A stretch of 64,000 nt of DNA, from NCBI RefSeq assembly GCF_003967355.1, contig NZ_BIFH01000016.1, positions 248,001-312,000 on the forward strand, given 5' to 3'. Below are positions 7,500-16,730 of this stretch, in pieces; the first letter of the stretch is position 1; every line of letters begins with the position of its first letter. The stretch is from Embleya hyalina. Lineage in GTDB: Bacteria > Actinomycetota > Actinomycetes > Streptomycetales > Streptomycetaceae. Both the position numbers and the translations under genes were made by a program. The notes below the pieces were generated by a model that was not told where the DNA came from, did no database searches, and was given only the letters and a program-made list of their open reading frames with translations.

Positions 7500-8440
7500 G
7501 CGCCGGTCGACCGGCCGCCGGACCCTCGAGACGTGGAACGCGTCTTCCGCCGCAGCGAGGGCAACCCGCTGTTCGTCGAGGCGCCGGCGCGCACCCGAGT
7601 CGAGCCCGACGCGGACACCGCCGCCGAAACCCCGGCCCCGCTGCGCGAGTTGCTGTTGACCGGCGCACACCGCGTCGACTCGCCCGACCGCGCGGCCGTC
7701 GCCGGAACCACCGTCGGCCACGCCCTCCTCCACACGATCAACGCCGTCGACACCGCGACCCCCACCCGAATCCCGGGCACGGCGCCACCGACATCGACGA
7801 CGCGCTGCGCGCCGTGATCGACGCTCGGCTGCCGATCCCGATCGGCGACGGCTACGGCTTCCGGCGCACGCTGATCCGCGACGCGGTCCACCACGATCTC
7901 CTCCCGGGCGAGCGGATCCGGCTGCACACCCGGCGCGCGCGGGCGCCGACCGCCGGCCCCGCGCCCGCCCCGGAGGGCCGGGCCGCCGCCGAACCGGCCG
8001 CGCACCGGTACGCCGCCGGGGACCGGCCCCGCGCCTTCGCCACCGCCTGGCGCGCGGCGGGCGCGGCCTACGCCTACGCCGAGCGGCCGGCCATGCCGGA
8101 ACGTGTCCAGGACCTGTGGGACGCCGTCCCCGCCCCGGTCGGGGATCCCGGTGCTCGAACCCGCCGCCGACACGGCCGCCCACGGCGGCGCCGCGCTGAA
8201 ACCCTGCTCACCGAGGCCCTGCACCTGCCCGACCCGGCCCGGGACCCCGCGCGGGAACACACCGGCGGGACCCGCTCCCCGACCTGGAGCGCACGGTGGG
8301 CCCAGCCACCGCCGACGAAGCGCTCGCCGAGACGATACGCGCACCGTCCGCCCGAGCCGAAATCCACGCCGCCATGGCCCAACTCCGCACACCCGCCGCC
8401 AAGTTGCCCACCACAGGCCACCTCCAGCAGCGCACCAACG
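7500..8440 (+). pseudogene. Decayed LuxR-family (LAL/MalT-type) ATPase regulator
   Basis: Translated pieces in different frames match consecutive parts of large LuxR regulators. At 7533 the frame reads VERVFRRSEGNPLFVEA, then LRELLLTGAHRVDSPD; from about 7814 a different frame reads GDGYGFRRTLIRDAVHHDLL and LPGERIRLHTRRA, later VQDLWDAVP; the next segment (VLEPAADTAAHGGAA, about 8150) is in a third frame, and LLTEALHLPDPARD (about 8205) returns to the second. The N-terminal Walker motifs and C-terminal helix-turn-helix are absent. At least three frameshifts and both ends missing make this a relic of the ATPase/sensor middle part. Confidence 0.75.
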
Positions 8441-8614
8441 GACATTCGAGCCCGAGGCCGGTCTGCCCACACGCCCTGAACGCGGCAACGGCGTCCCTGA
8501 CCACGGGAACCCGAACAACGGCCGCCACGGCCCCAGGCTCACGACACGAGGCGCGCAGGCTCACCGCGCCGCACACCGCAACCGATTCCCCAATATCAAC
8601 AACCCTCACAGCCC

Positions 8615-8959
8615 GTCCGGCGTTTGAGGACCCCGAGCAGCCCTCGGCCCACGACCCGAGACGCGCGGGCCCATCGAGCCCGTACCGCAGCCGACTTGCC
8701 GGCCGCACCAACCGCCCTAGCCCGTCCGGCGTTTGAGGACGCCAAGCGGCTCCGGGCCCACCACACGAGGCGCGCGGGCCTATCGAGCCCGCACCGCAGC
8801 CGACCTGCCAGCCGCACCAACCGCCCCAGCGCGTCCGGCGTTTGAGGACACCAAGCGGCCTCCGGGCCCACGACGCGAGGCGCGCGGGCCCATCGAGCCC
8901 GTACCGCAGCCGACCTGCAGGCCGCACCAACAGCCCCAGCCCGTCCGGCGTTTGAGGAC
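8615..8959. repeat. 109-bp tandem repeat with GTCCGGCGTTTGAGGAC core
   Basis: The 17-base core occurs four times at 8615, 8724, 8833 and 8943, giving three near-identical units of 109, 109 and 110 bases. Each unit also carries GAGGCGCGCGGGCC, CATCGAGCCCG and CGCAGCCGACCTG segments. The core resembles a sequence I know to be widespread in Streptomyces intergenic regions. It lies between a gene relic and the 3' end of the next gene, with no open frame maintained across units because 109 is not divisible by three. Confidence 0.9.
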
Positions 8960-9008
8960 GGCAAGCCACATCGGGTTCACCTCACGCGCACCGGGCCCGG
9001 GCCCACCC

Positions 9009-10163
9009 CTACGGCCACCGATGCCCCGCCGCACCGCCGTCCCAACCCCGCGGCCGACCCCGAGCATCCAACAGGTCCTCCACGAACTCCGGCACCCGCA
9101 GCCCACCACCCTCGGCGCTCCGCGCACTCGCACCGGCCACCCCCCGCCGACGGTCGATCGACCGGACGTTCTCCCACGCCCAAGCCTCCGTCCCCGCCAT
9201 GCGATGGTGCATCGCCGAAACGCAGCGCGTCAGCACCAGATCGGCAGCCGGATCCGCCAACGCCGTCGCGCTCCCGCCGCCCTGCAACTCCCGGCGCGCG
9301 CTCAGGAAGTCGGCCACCCGATCCTGAATCCGCGCGGCCACCGCCGATTCCGCATGCGCGCGTCCCACATGCTCCGTGTACGCGAGCACACCGACCAGGT
9401 CGGTGGCCACATCCGCCCCGCGACCGGCCCCGGAACCCGCACCCACCCCGCCGCCACCGACCGCACTGTCCCGCGACGCGTAGTAGTCGCTGGTCCAGGA
9501 AACCACGTCCGCCTGCGCGTTGCGCACATCGTCGTACGCCGCACCGTCCCGAATCACCACCGCCAGTTCCCCGCCCGCCATGTACTCGTCCAGCAGCAGA
9601 CACGGGAACTGCCCGCAGGCGAACCGCCGATGCCGCACATACGCCTCGACCCCACCGGGGTGATCCCGCCCCGCCGTGCGTGGCCCGCCCGGAGGGTGTG
9701 GCAACACGTGTCGCAGGGTCTCCACGCCCTCGACCACGAAACGCTCGCGCCAGTCCGCACTCATGGCCGGATACACCCGCCCCAGGATGTCCGCGAGCGC
9801 GCGCGCCATCGGCCCGGCGGCGGGATCGGCGCGACCCGTGCGGTACACCGGCTCGACCTGATCCATCAGGTGCTCCCGGCCGGTTGCGGTGCGTTCGTCC
9901 GGTTCGGCGTAGCGGTCGTGCGTGAGGAACTGCCAGGCGATGAACTGCGCGTACAGGACCAGCCGGTCGGGCTCGGCGTCGGGGTGCGTGTAGGCGGCGA
10001 GGTCCCCGAGCCGCGCGCCGACCAGCCGTTTCTCGGCGTCGGCGTGGTCGAGCAGGTCGTGGCGTCGGGCCCAGTCGAGCAGCCGGCATTCCGCTTCGGG
10101 CGCGTGCGGATTGCGGTCGAGAGCGAACGGCAGCGGTATTCGCGGGGGATGTGCCTCGACCAT
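9009..10163 (-). CDS. Terpene synthase-like protein with degenerate metal-binding motifs
   Basis: 384 residues from the ATG at 10163 (GGAG five bases upstream). The architecture is that of bacterial class I terpene synthases: LGDLAAYTHPDAEPDRLVLY, then the aspartate-rich region, PMARALADILGRV, a VRHRRFACGQFPCLLLDEY segment and a late helix. The motifs are eroded: DDxxDE reads HDRYAE, the NSE triad (normally ND-L-x-S-x-x-K-E) reads SDYYASRDS, and the terminal RY reads RR. A Gly-rich insert follows. It may be an inactive relative, or use a different substrate. It stands alone, without a prenyltransferase or P450. Confidence 0.7.
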   Translation of the reverse strand: MVEAHPPRIPLPFALDRNPHAPEAECRLLDWARRHDLLDHADAEKRLVGARLGDLAAYTHPDAEPDRLVLYAQFIAWQFLTHDRYAEPDERTATGREHLMDQVEPVYRTGRADPAAGPMARALADILGRVYPAMSADWRERFVVEGVETLRHVLPHPPGGPRTAGRDHPGGVEAYVRHRRFACGQFPCLLLDEYMAGGELAVVIRDGAAYDDVRNAQADVVSWTSDYYASRDSAVGGGGVGAGSGAGRGADVATDLVGVLAYTEHVGRAHAESAVAARIQDRVADFLSARRELQGGGSATALADPAADLVLTRCVSAMHHRMAGTEAWAWENVRSIDRRRGVAGASARSAEGGGLRVPEFVEDLLDARGRPRGWDGGAAGHRWP

Positions 10164-10384
10164 GGGGACTCCATTCGTCGTCGAAGGGTGGTGCGGCCCG
10201 GCGCTTCCGCGTGCTGCGAACCTTCCCGGCCACCACCGGCTCCCGAACGCGACGATGCCGGCGTCCGCGACTTCGCACACCGATATCGTCCTATTCGCCT
10301 CGCGGTGTTCGTCGATCTGCTATGGATCGCCCGAATCGCCGTCGTCGGAGCGGGTATCGACGCGAATGCCGGCGCCCCCGTCGG

Positions 10385-12490
10385 TCAGGACGGGAGCAAC
10401 GCCCCTACCAGTTCCGCGAATTCCTCCGGCGTCAGGATCCGCACACCCAGTTGCTCCGCCTTGGTCCGCTTGGATCCGGCCTTGTCCCCGGCGACCACGA
10501 GCGCCGTCTTCTTGGACACCCCGGACGAGGCGGTGCCACCGGCGCGTTCGATCAACTCGTTCATCTCGTTGCGCGACAGCGTCGCGAGCGCACCGGTCAT
10601 CGCCCCGGTCACCACGACGGCCATGCCCGCGAGCGGCCCGGCCTCGCCCGCCGATTCGTCCGCGGATGCCTCTGCCCCCGCATCCCCATCCGCACTCGTG
10701 CCCGGCACCACCCCGGGCTCGGTCATGTTCACCCCGGCCGCCACCAACTTGTCGATGACATCCGCGAGTTCGGCCAGTTCGGCGACGATCACCGCCGCCT
10801 TTCCGGGCCCGATCCCCTCGACCCGCGCCATCGCCTCCACGTCGGCCGCGCGGATCGCGTCCATCGTGCCGAAGTGGCGGGCGATCCGCCGGGACATCGA
10901 GCGCCCGGTCAACCGCACCCCCAGCGCGCACAACACCCGGTTCAGCGGCTTGACCCGAGCCTCCTCGATGCCCGCCATCAGCCGGTCGGCGATCTTGTCG
11001 ATCCGGTCCAGCGCCAGGAACTGTTCGCGGGTGAGGGTGAACAGGTCGGCCACGTCGGCGACCGCGCCGGATTCGACGAGTTGCGTGACGATCCGGCCAC
11101 CGATGCCCTCGATGTCGAGTTGGTCGCGGCCCACCGCGTACAGGATCCCGGCGTGCAGACCGCACGCGCGGCCCTGCGCGCACCGCCACCGCTGCTGCGA
11201 GGTGTCCACCTCGCCGCCGCACTTGGGGCACGCGGTGGGGAACTCGATCGGCGTCTCGGCGCCGGTGCGCGCGTGCACCAACGGGGCCTCCACGCGCGGG
11301 ATGATGTCGCCCGCCTTGTACACGCTGACCGTGTCGCCGATCATCAGCCCGCGACGCTCGATGTCGGCCGGGTTGTGCAGGGTCGCGAAGCCGACGACGC
11401 TGCCGTCGATCTCGATCGGGTCCAGGATCGCGCGCGGCGCGATCACCCCCGTGCGGCCGACCGCCCAGTCGACCCCCAGGAGCCGGGTGATCTTGTGCAC
11501 GGCGGCCATCTTGTACGCGATCGCCCAGCGCGGCGCACGCGTGCCGTTGCCGGCCTCGGCCTGGTCGACGGCGGCGTCGGCCTTGATCACCACGCCGTCG
11601 ATCCCGAACGGCAACTCGGCCCGCAGCGCGGCGATTTCGTCCACCCCGGCCTGGACCTCGGCGATCGTGGCGCACACCCGGAGCCGCGCGGCGGTACGTC
11701 CGGTGGTGAGCACGCCCAGCGCCTCCACCCGGGCCATCACCGCCGAGTGGTCGGCGGTGCGCAACTCGGCCGCGAACGTGCTCTCGTCGTCGGGCAGCGG
11801 CAGGGCCACATAGCCGAAGAAGGTCATCGGGATCACGTACGGCCGGTCCTTGGCCCGCAGCGTGCCGGCCGCGCCGCCGCGCGGATTGGCGAACACACTC
11901 GCGCCGTACTCCCGGCGGATCTCGTTTGCCGCCTCGAACTGCGCGGTGGTGAGCAGGACTTCGCCGCGCACCTCGATCGAGACCGGTTCGGCCAGCCGCT
12001 CGGGCAGACCGACGATGGTGCCGATCGCGTGCGAGACGTCCTCCCCGGCGATGCCGTCGCCGCGGGTGATCAGCCGGTCGAGCCGGCCCTCGCGGTAGCG
12101 CACCGCGACGGCGAGGCCGTCCATCTTCGGCTCGACCGTCAGCGCCGCCGGCGCCCGCCCCAGCCGGCGCTCCAACGACGCGGCCCACGCGGTCAGCCCC
12201 TCCGGGGCGAACACGTTGTCCAGGCTCAGCATCGGCACCGTGTGCGGCACCTCCCCGCCGGGCAGCGCACCCGCGGCGACCTTGCCCACGGGGGACTCGG
12301 CGACCGCGTGCTCGGGGTGCGTCCGCTCGTACGCCTCGATCCCGCGCAGCAGCCGGTCGTAGGTGTCGTCGTCGACGGTGGACTCGGCGCCGCCGTAGTA
12401 GGCCCGCGCGGCGTCGGCGACGGCCGCGACGGCCCGGGTGTACGCGTCGAAGTCGGCGAGAACGGCGGCCGGCGCCGGGGTGTCGATCAT
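10385..12490 (-). CDS. ligA: NAD-dependent DNA ligase LigA
   Basis: 701 residues with full domain order: Ia helical region (about 1-65), adenylation domain with nucleophile Lys122 in EPKMDG, OB fold (residues about 320-400), Zn finger with four cysteines (CPKCGG ... RCAQGRACG), helix-hairpin-helix repeats, and a C-terminal BRCT ([20 protein letters not shown] onward). An acidic Ala/Asp/Glu linker of about 20 residues separates HhH and BRCT. LigA seals nicks in replication and repair using NAD. Neighbours are not the usual gatCAB genes, so it could be a second, accessory copy. The MFS gene ends 28 bases upstream on the same strand. Confidence 0.95.
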   Translation of the reverse strand: MIDTPAPAAVLADFDAYTRAVAAVADAARAYYGGAESTVDDDTYDRLLRGIEAYERTHPEHAVAESPVGKVAAGALPGGEVPHTVPMLSLDNVFAPEGLTAWAASLERRLGRAPAALTVEPKMDGLAVAVRYREGRLDRLITRGDGIAGEDVSHAIGTIVGLPERLAEPVSIEVRGEVLLTTAQFEAANEIRREYGASVFANPRGGAAGTLRAKDRPYVIPMTFFGYVALPLPDDESTFAAELRTADHSAVMARVEALGVLTTGRTAARLRVCATIAEVQAGVDEIAALRAELPFGIDGVVIKADAAVDQAEAGNGTRAPRWAIAYKMAAVHKITRLLGVDWAVGRTGVIAPRAILDPIEIDGSVVGFATLHNPADIERRGLMIGDTVSVYKAGDIIPRVEAPLVHARTGAETPIEFPTACPKCGGEVDTSQQRWRCAQGRACGLHAGILYAVGRDQLDIEGIGGRIVTQLVESGAVADVADLFTLTREQFLALDRIDKIADRLMAGIEEARVKPLNRVLCALGVRLTGRSMSRRIARHFGTMDAIRAADVEAMARVEGIGPGKAAVIVAELAELADVIDKLVAAGVNMTEPGVVPGTSADGDAGAEASADESAGEAGPLAGMAVVVTGAMTGALATLSRNEMNELIERAGGTASSGVSKKTALVVAGDKAGSKRTKAEQLGVRILTPEEFAELVGALLPS

Positions 12491-12518
12491 GCGTACATGC
12501 TCTCGAACGGCACCGACA

Positions 12519-13703
12519 TCACCCCACGGGCACCTCCGCCGCCCCCGGCCCCGCCCGCAGGCCCGCCGTCAGGCTCAGCGTCACCGTGATCGACAGCCCC
12601 GCCATCACCACCATCGCGGTGGTCGGCGACGTCACCTGCGCGATCCCGCCCGCGAGCGACGCGCAGACCCCCTGCATCGCCACCATCCCGGACGAGTGCA
12701 GCCCCAGCGCCTGGCCGCTCAACTCGTCCGGCGTCATGGCCATCAGCCGCTCCTGGAACAGCAGGCTCGCCGAGTAGCCGACCGACGCGATCGCGACCAC
12801 GACCAGCGCGAGCGGCAGCGCCGGACGCGTCACGAACAGCAGGTACGGCCCGGCGAGCAGCAGCAACATCGGCAGCCCGAGCCGGTGCCGCCACGGCCCC
12901 GGCACGAACCGGCCGCCGACCACGTCCCCGGCCAGCATGCCCAGCGCCGCCGCCGCGAACAGCAGTCCCGCGTGGTCGGGTTCGAGTGGGATGAACAACG
13001 ACTCGCAGCCGACGACCAGCCCGTTGGGCACCCACAGCGCGAGGTAGACGTACCGGCGCGGCTTGACCGACCACAGCAGCGCGTTGTTGCGCCACGTCTC
13101 GGCCACCGACGGTCGACCGGCCGCGCGCGGCGGCCGAGCCGCCAGCCCGCACCGCGACACCACCGCCGCGAGCAGGTACAACCCGGCCCCCACCAGGAGC
13201 GTGCCGCGCGCGGACAGCGCGGTGACCAGCACGGCGCCGAGCGAGTAGCCGAGGATCTGTACCGTCCCGTTGCTCATGTTGAGCACCGACCGGCCGAGCA
13301 GGTAGCCGTCCCGGGGCAGGATCTCGTTCAGCAGCCCGAAACGCACCCCGCCTCCCACCGCGGCCACCGCGCCCTGGCCCAACACGATGGCGAACAGCGC
13401 CCACAGCGGCATTCCGGGCAGGGTCAACGCGGCCGTACCCAGGGCGAACATCAGGCCCGTCGCGGTCAACGCGGCCCGGGGCGGCAACCGGTCGGCCGCC
13501 GACATCAGCGCGGTCGCCCCCACCACTTGCGCGAGCGACCCGCCGAACATGCCGAGCGCGGCCAGCAGCGGCGAGCCCGTCCGGTCGAAGACCAGGGTGC
13601 CCAGGGCCAGTCCGCTCACCGTCATCGCCGCCAGATGGGCGGATGTGGCGGCGAACAACGGGGTGTACTCCGGTGTTCGGAACAGCTCTCGGTAGGTGCG
13701 CAT
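12519..13703 (-). CDS. MFS transporter
   Basis: 394 residues with about 11-12 hydrophobic segments throughout (for example [22 protein letters not shown] and [14 protein letters not shown]), a basic-loop [10 protein letters not shown] after segment 2, and a cytoplasmic middle loop ([18 protein letters not shown]). This is the major facilitator fold of drug exporters; substrate unknown. It is divergent from the ArsR-type regulator at 13763, separated by 59 bases including an inverted repeat, so expression is probably controlled by that protein. The ligase gene begins 28 bases downstream and may be co-transcribed. Confidence 0.88.
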   Translation of the reverse strand: MRTYRELFRTPEYTPLFAATSAHLAAMTVSGLALGTLVFDRTGSPLLAALGMFGGSLAQVVGATALMSAADRLPPRAALTATGLMFALGTAALTLPGMPLWALFAIVLGQGAVAAVGGGVRFGLLNEILPRDGYLLGRSVLNMSNGTVQILGYSLGAVLVTALSARGTLLVGAGLYLLAAVVSRCGLAARPPRAAGRPSVAETWRNNALLWSVKPRRYVYLALWVPNGLVVGCESLFIPLEPDHAGLLFAAAALGMLAGDVVGGRFVPGPWRHRLGLPMLLLLAGPYLLFVTRPALPLALVVVAIASVGYSASLLFQERLMAMTPDELSGQALGLHSSGMVAMQGVCASLAGGIAQVTSPTTAMVVMAGLSITVTLSLTAGLRAGPGAAEVPVG

Positions 13704-13742
13704 GGCGAGAGCTTCGGGGCAGGTGGGGCCGGGGCGTTACTG

Positions 13743-13760
13743 TTTCGCCGGGAGGCGAAA
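13743..13760. promoter_or_regulatory. Inverted repeat overlapping the ribosome-binding site of the ArsR-type gene
   Basis: TTTCGCC-GGGA-GGCGAAA, seven-base perfect arms, ending two bases before the ATG at 13763 and 40 bases upstream of the divergent MFS start. It also contains the GGGAGG ribosome-binding site. Either a repressor operator or an mRNA hairpin masking the start. Confidence 0.55.
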
Positions 13761-13762
13761 GC

Positions 13763-14734
13763 ATGGGGTGGTGGCAGGTCGACGCGGATACGCTCGCGGG
13801 GAGCCGCTTCACCGTTTCACCACTGGCCGAGGTCACCGCGACGCTGAAGACCCTGGAGCGCGGTACGGCCCGCCACCCCGGCGAGGGCGCCTGGTTGGCC
13901 GCGCACCTGCCCGCCTACCGGGCCCGGCTCGCCGCCGACCCGATCACCGCGCTGCTGCTGCGCGTCGGCTACGGCGGCAGTTGGAACGCCGACTTCCTCA
14001 CGCCTCCGCCGACCCGCGATCCGGAGCCGGGCTTCGGCACGGAACTGGCGCGGGTCCGGGCCGCCTCCGCCGCCGACGCCCGGGCCGACCTGGAGGTGTC
14101 GATGGGCGGATCACTGCCGCCCGCGCTGCGGCGCGACGACCTCGCCGCCCGCGCCGCCGACATCCTGGACTGGGTCTGGACCGTGGTGGTCCGCCCCGAC
14201 TGGCCGCGCCGCCGCCGGATCATCGAGGCCGACATCGTCGCCCGCACCGATCGACTCGGCCGCGGCGGCTGGGCGGCGGCGCTGGACGACCTGCGCCCGG
14301 GCATGCGCTGGCTGGGCGCGAGCCGACTGCGGATCAACGCGTACGACTACCCGCCGCGCGATCTCGGCCGTGCGCGGCTGTCGTTCGTCCCGGTCACCCC
14401 CGGGCGCGGCTGGGTGGCCTGGGACGAGGCCCGGCACTACGCGGTGATCTACCCCTGCTCCGGCGTCCTGGCCGACGGCCCCCGACCGGCCGGGGCCGAT
14501 GCGCTGGCCCGCCTCCTCGGAGTGGGCCGGGCCGGCGTACTGGTCCGCCTGGACACGCCCAAGAGCACCAGCCAACTGGTTGCCCTCACCGGCCAGGGCC
14601 TGGGCTCGGTCGGCCGCCACCTGCGGATCCTGCTCGACGCCCACCTGGTGCTGCGCCGCCGTGCCGGCCGCTCCGTCCTGTACTACCGCTCCCCGACGGG
14701 CGAGGCCCTGATCGCCGCCCAGACACCACGATGA
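13763..14734 (+). CDS. ArsR-type winged-helix regulator with DUF5937-like N-terminal domain
   Basis: 323 residues from the ATG at 13763 (GGGAGG upstream). The N-terminal two thirds resemble the DUF5937 domain (TVSPLAEVTATLKTLERGTARHPGEG; DILDWVWTVVVRPDWPRRRRIIEADIVAR). The last 80 residues are an ArsR helix-turn-helix: ARLLGVGRAGVLVRLDTPKSTSQLVALTGQGLGSVGRHLRIL split as usual, then LVLRRRAGRSVLYYRSPTGEAL as wing. Such proteins are common beside divergent MFS exporters in actinomycetes and are presumed to regulate them. The ligand is unknown. Confidence 0.85.
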   Translation: MGWWQVDADTLAGSRFTVSPLAEVTATLKTLERGTARHPGEGAWLAAHLPAYRARLAADPITALLLRVGYGGSWNADFLTPPPTRDPEPGFGTELARVRAASAADARADLEVSMGGSLPPALRRDDLAARAADILDWVWTVVVRPDWPRRRRIIEADIVARTDRLGRGGWAAALDDLRPGMRWLGASRLRINAYDYPPRDLGRARLSFVPVTPGRGWVAWDEARHYAVIYPCSGVLADGPRPAGADALARLLGVGRAGVLVRLDTPKSTSQLVALTGQGLGSVGRHLRILLDAHLVLRRRAGRSVLYYRSPTGEALIAAQTPR

Positions 14735-14801
14735 ACGGGCGCCGGCCCCGACCCGGGCGATGCGGCGACACTCGCCCCCGCCGATACGCCACCATGGCCC
14801 G

Positions 14802-15545
14802 ATGAGGATCGAACCCGTCACCCCGTTGGCGCCGCGCGGGATCCGGCACGTGGTACTCACCCAGCGCTGGAGCGAACTCACCTTCCTGCACTGGCCCGTG
14901 CCGCCCGCCGAGGTCGCCCCGCTGCTCCCCGAGGGCACCCGGCCCGACGTGCTCGACGGGGTGACCTACGTCGGCCTGGTCCCGTTCCGGATGGTCGACG
15001 TCGGCCTCCTGCGGCTGCCGCGCGTTCCGTGGCTGGGCACCTTCCCGGAGACCAACGTACGGCTGTACTCGGTGGACGGCGCCGGTCGTCGCGGCGTCGT
15101 CTTCCGCTCCCTGGAGGCCGCCCGCCTGCTCCCGGTGCTGACCGCCCGGGCCACGCTGCGCCTGCCCTACCGCTGGGCCCGGATGCGGATCGAGCGCGCC
15201 GGCGACCGGGTGCGCTACACCACCCGCCGGCACCGCGTCGAGGGCGCGCCGCACGCGGCGACGGTCGAGGTCCGGGTCGGACCGCCGGTGACCGAACCCG
15301 GGCCGCTGGAACACTTCCTGACCGCGCGTTGGGGCCTGCACACCCGCGTCGCCGGCCGCACCCTCTACCTGCCCAACGCGCATCCGCAGTGGTCGTTGCA
15401 CCACGCCGAGGTGCTGCGCCTCGACGAGAACCTGATCGCCGCCGCCGGCCTCCCGAACGTCACCGGCGCCCCGACCAGCGTGCTCTACTCCCCGGGCGTG
15501 CCGGTGCGCTTCGGCCCGCCCGTCACGGTCGCCGCCGACGCCTGA
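14802..15545 (+). CDS. YqjF family protein (DUF2071)
   Basis: 247 residues from the ATG at 14802. It begins VVLTQRWSELTFLHWPVPPAEVAPLLPEG, the signature of DUF2071 proteins, continues with YVGLVPFRMVDVGLLRLP and FPETNVRLYSV, and keeps the C-terminal LEHFLTARWGLHTR...LYLPNAHPQWSLHHAEV. The fold is an acetoacetate-decarboxylase-like barrel; the reaction is not known. It begins 67 bases after the ArsR-type gene on the same strand and may share its transcript. Confidence 0.88.
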   Translation: MRIEPVTPLAPRGIRHVVLTQRWSELTFLHWPVPPAEVAPLLPEGTRPDVLDGVTYVGLVPFRMVDVGLLRLPRVPWLGTFPETNVRLYSVDGAGRRGVVFRSLEAARLLPVLTARATLRLPYRWARMRIERAGDRVRYTTRRHRVEGAPHAATVEVRVGPPVTEPGPLEHFLTARWGLHTRVAGRTLYLPNAHPQWSLHHAEVLRLDENLIAAAGLPNVTGAPTSVLYSPGVPVRFGPPVTVAADA

Positions 15546-15649
15546 CCGGCACGATCGCGACACAGTTGGTGATCGCCCATTCGGTGTCCCGAGGTGAGCA
15601 CGGCGAACACGGAGAACCGGCACAGGTTGTCCAGGACGGCGTCGCCGGG

Positions 15650-16075
15650 TACGAACGCCGGCCCGACCCCGGCGGTCAGCAGGGCGGACACGAACAGCGA
15701 TGTACAGCCGAGCAAGAACCCGAACCCGAACCCGAACCCGGGCCCGAAACCCGCCCGGCCGGGACGAGCATGAAGAACACCGTCTCGATCCCCGCCGTGC
15801 GGCGCCCAGCGGCCGCAGTGCCGCGTTGATCGCGGACAGTACGCCGGCATGGCCGGCGCCTTGGAGTCGAGCCCGCCGCCGGTCGGTTCGGCCGGCACCA
15901 CCGCGACCACGAACGGCGGCAGGACCGCGAAGATCAGCGGCGCGTCCCCCGAATGCGCCGCCGACCCCGGCGCCGGGGAGGCGAGCAGCGGCCACAGGAA
16001 CATGGCCGGGCCGGTGACCGAGGCGACGGCCGGCACGATCGCGGTCCGCGGGGTGATCCGGATCGTGTTCGAGCG
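15650..16075 (-). pseudogene. Decayed ECF transporter S component (vitamin uptake)
   Basis: Minus-strand pieces read PRTAIVPAVASVTGPAMFLWPLLASP, AHSGDAPLIFAVLPPFVVAVV and GGLDSKAPAM in one frame. The continuation AGVLSAINAALRPLGA is in a second frame, and FGPGFGFGFGFLLGCTSLFVSALLTAGVGP returns to the first. In intact homologues these are consecutive segments of an ECF-type substrate-binding membrane protein. The frameshifts, Leu-to-Pro changes inside membrane segments and loss of the C-terminus after GVGP show decay. Confidence 0.7.
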
Positions 16076-16159
16076 GTTGCCGGTGTCGACGGTGCTTATC
16101 CGGTCGTCTCCCTGTCCTGTACGGATTCCCGGGCGCGGTCATCGGCCGCCCGGACGTCG

Positions 16160-16730
16160 TGGCGGTGGCCGGCCGGACGTCGGGATCGCCCGCCCACCCG
16201 TCGCCGCCCCGCCCAGTGCCTCCTCGACATCGCCGACCGTCAACCACCGCGCAGCGCCGAGGTCTTGGCCACCTGCGGTGCGAACGCCAGCGATGACACC
16301 ACCACTTCGGCGGTCGGGCCGTCCGCGATGAGGTCCCTCTCGGCCATCACCACCACCCGATCGGCGACCTGCGCCACGAACTCGACGTCGTGCGTGGCCA
16401 GGACGATTACCCGTCCCGCGTCCGCGAGTTCGCGCACCACCCGGACGAAGCGGAGCTTGGCGCGGTGGTCGAGACCCCGGGTGGGTTCGTCGAGCAGCAC
16501 CACGTGCGGCGCCGCCACGAGTCGGATCGCCGGCACCAGTGCCGGCCGCTGCCCCTCGGAGACGCCGCGCGGGTGGACGGCGCCGTCGATACCCGGCGCG
16601 ATGCGATCCAACAGCGCTCGGCACGCACCGGGTTCGGCGCCGGATTCCCGGTCCGCCTCGGCGCATTCCGCGTCGACCGTCTCCGGGTAGAGCAGGTCGC
16701 CTGCGGCACGGTGGAGGTCACCGGCGAGTC
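16160..16730 (-). pseudogene. Decayed ECF/CbiO-type ABC ATPase fragment
   Basis: A minus-strand frame reads DLLYPETVDAECAEADRESG, then VSEGQRPALVPAIRL, VVLLDEPTRGLDHRAK, VIVLATHDVEFVAQVADRVVVMAE and VVVSSLAFAPQVAK. These are the second-half signature (normally LSEGQRLAL), Walker B, H-loop and C-terminus of a vitamin ECF ATPase. No Walker A is found upstream, and the expected end WLTVGDVEEAL occurs in another frame. So this is a truncated, frameshifted half, upstream of the S-component relic in the order expected for a former transport operon. Confidence 0.7.

Noticed and set aside
8615-8959. 109-bp repeats as a CRISPR array
   Set aside because: The repeated part is not a 25-40 base repeat with unique spacers; the whole unit is repeated and no cas genes are near.
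8733-11813. A 1026-codon plus-strand frame
   Set aside because: It lies opposite the terpene synthase-like and LigA genes and runs through the 109-bp repeat; the product shows no domain. It is a shadow frame.
15485-16036. Intact 183-codon ECF S-component gene
   Set aside because: Although open, the frame loses similarity in the middle and after GVGP, while matching segments lie in other frames; it is therefore called a pseudogene.
14586-16247. A 553-codon minus-strand frame
   Set aside because: It runs antisense to the DUF2071 gene; only the segment with LSAINAALRPLGA is meaningful, as part of the ECF S-component relic.
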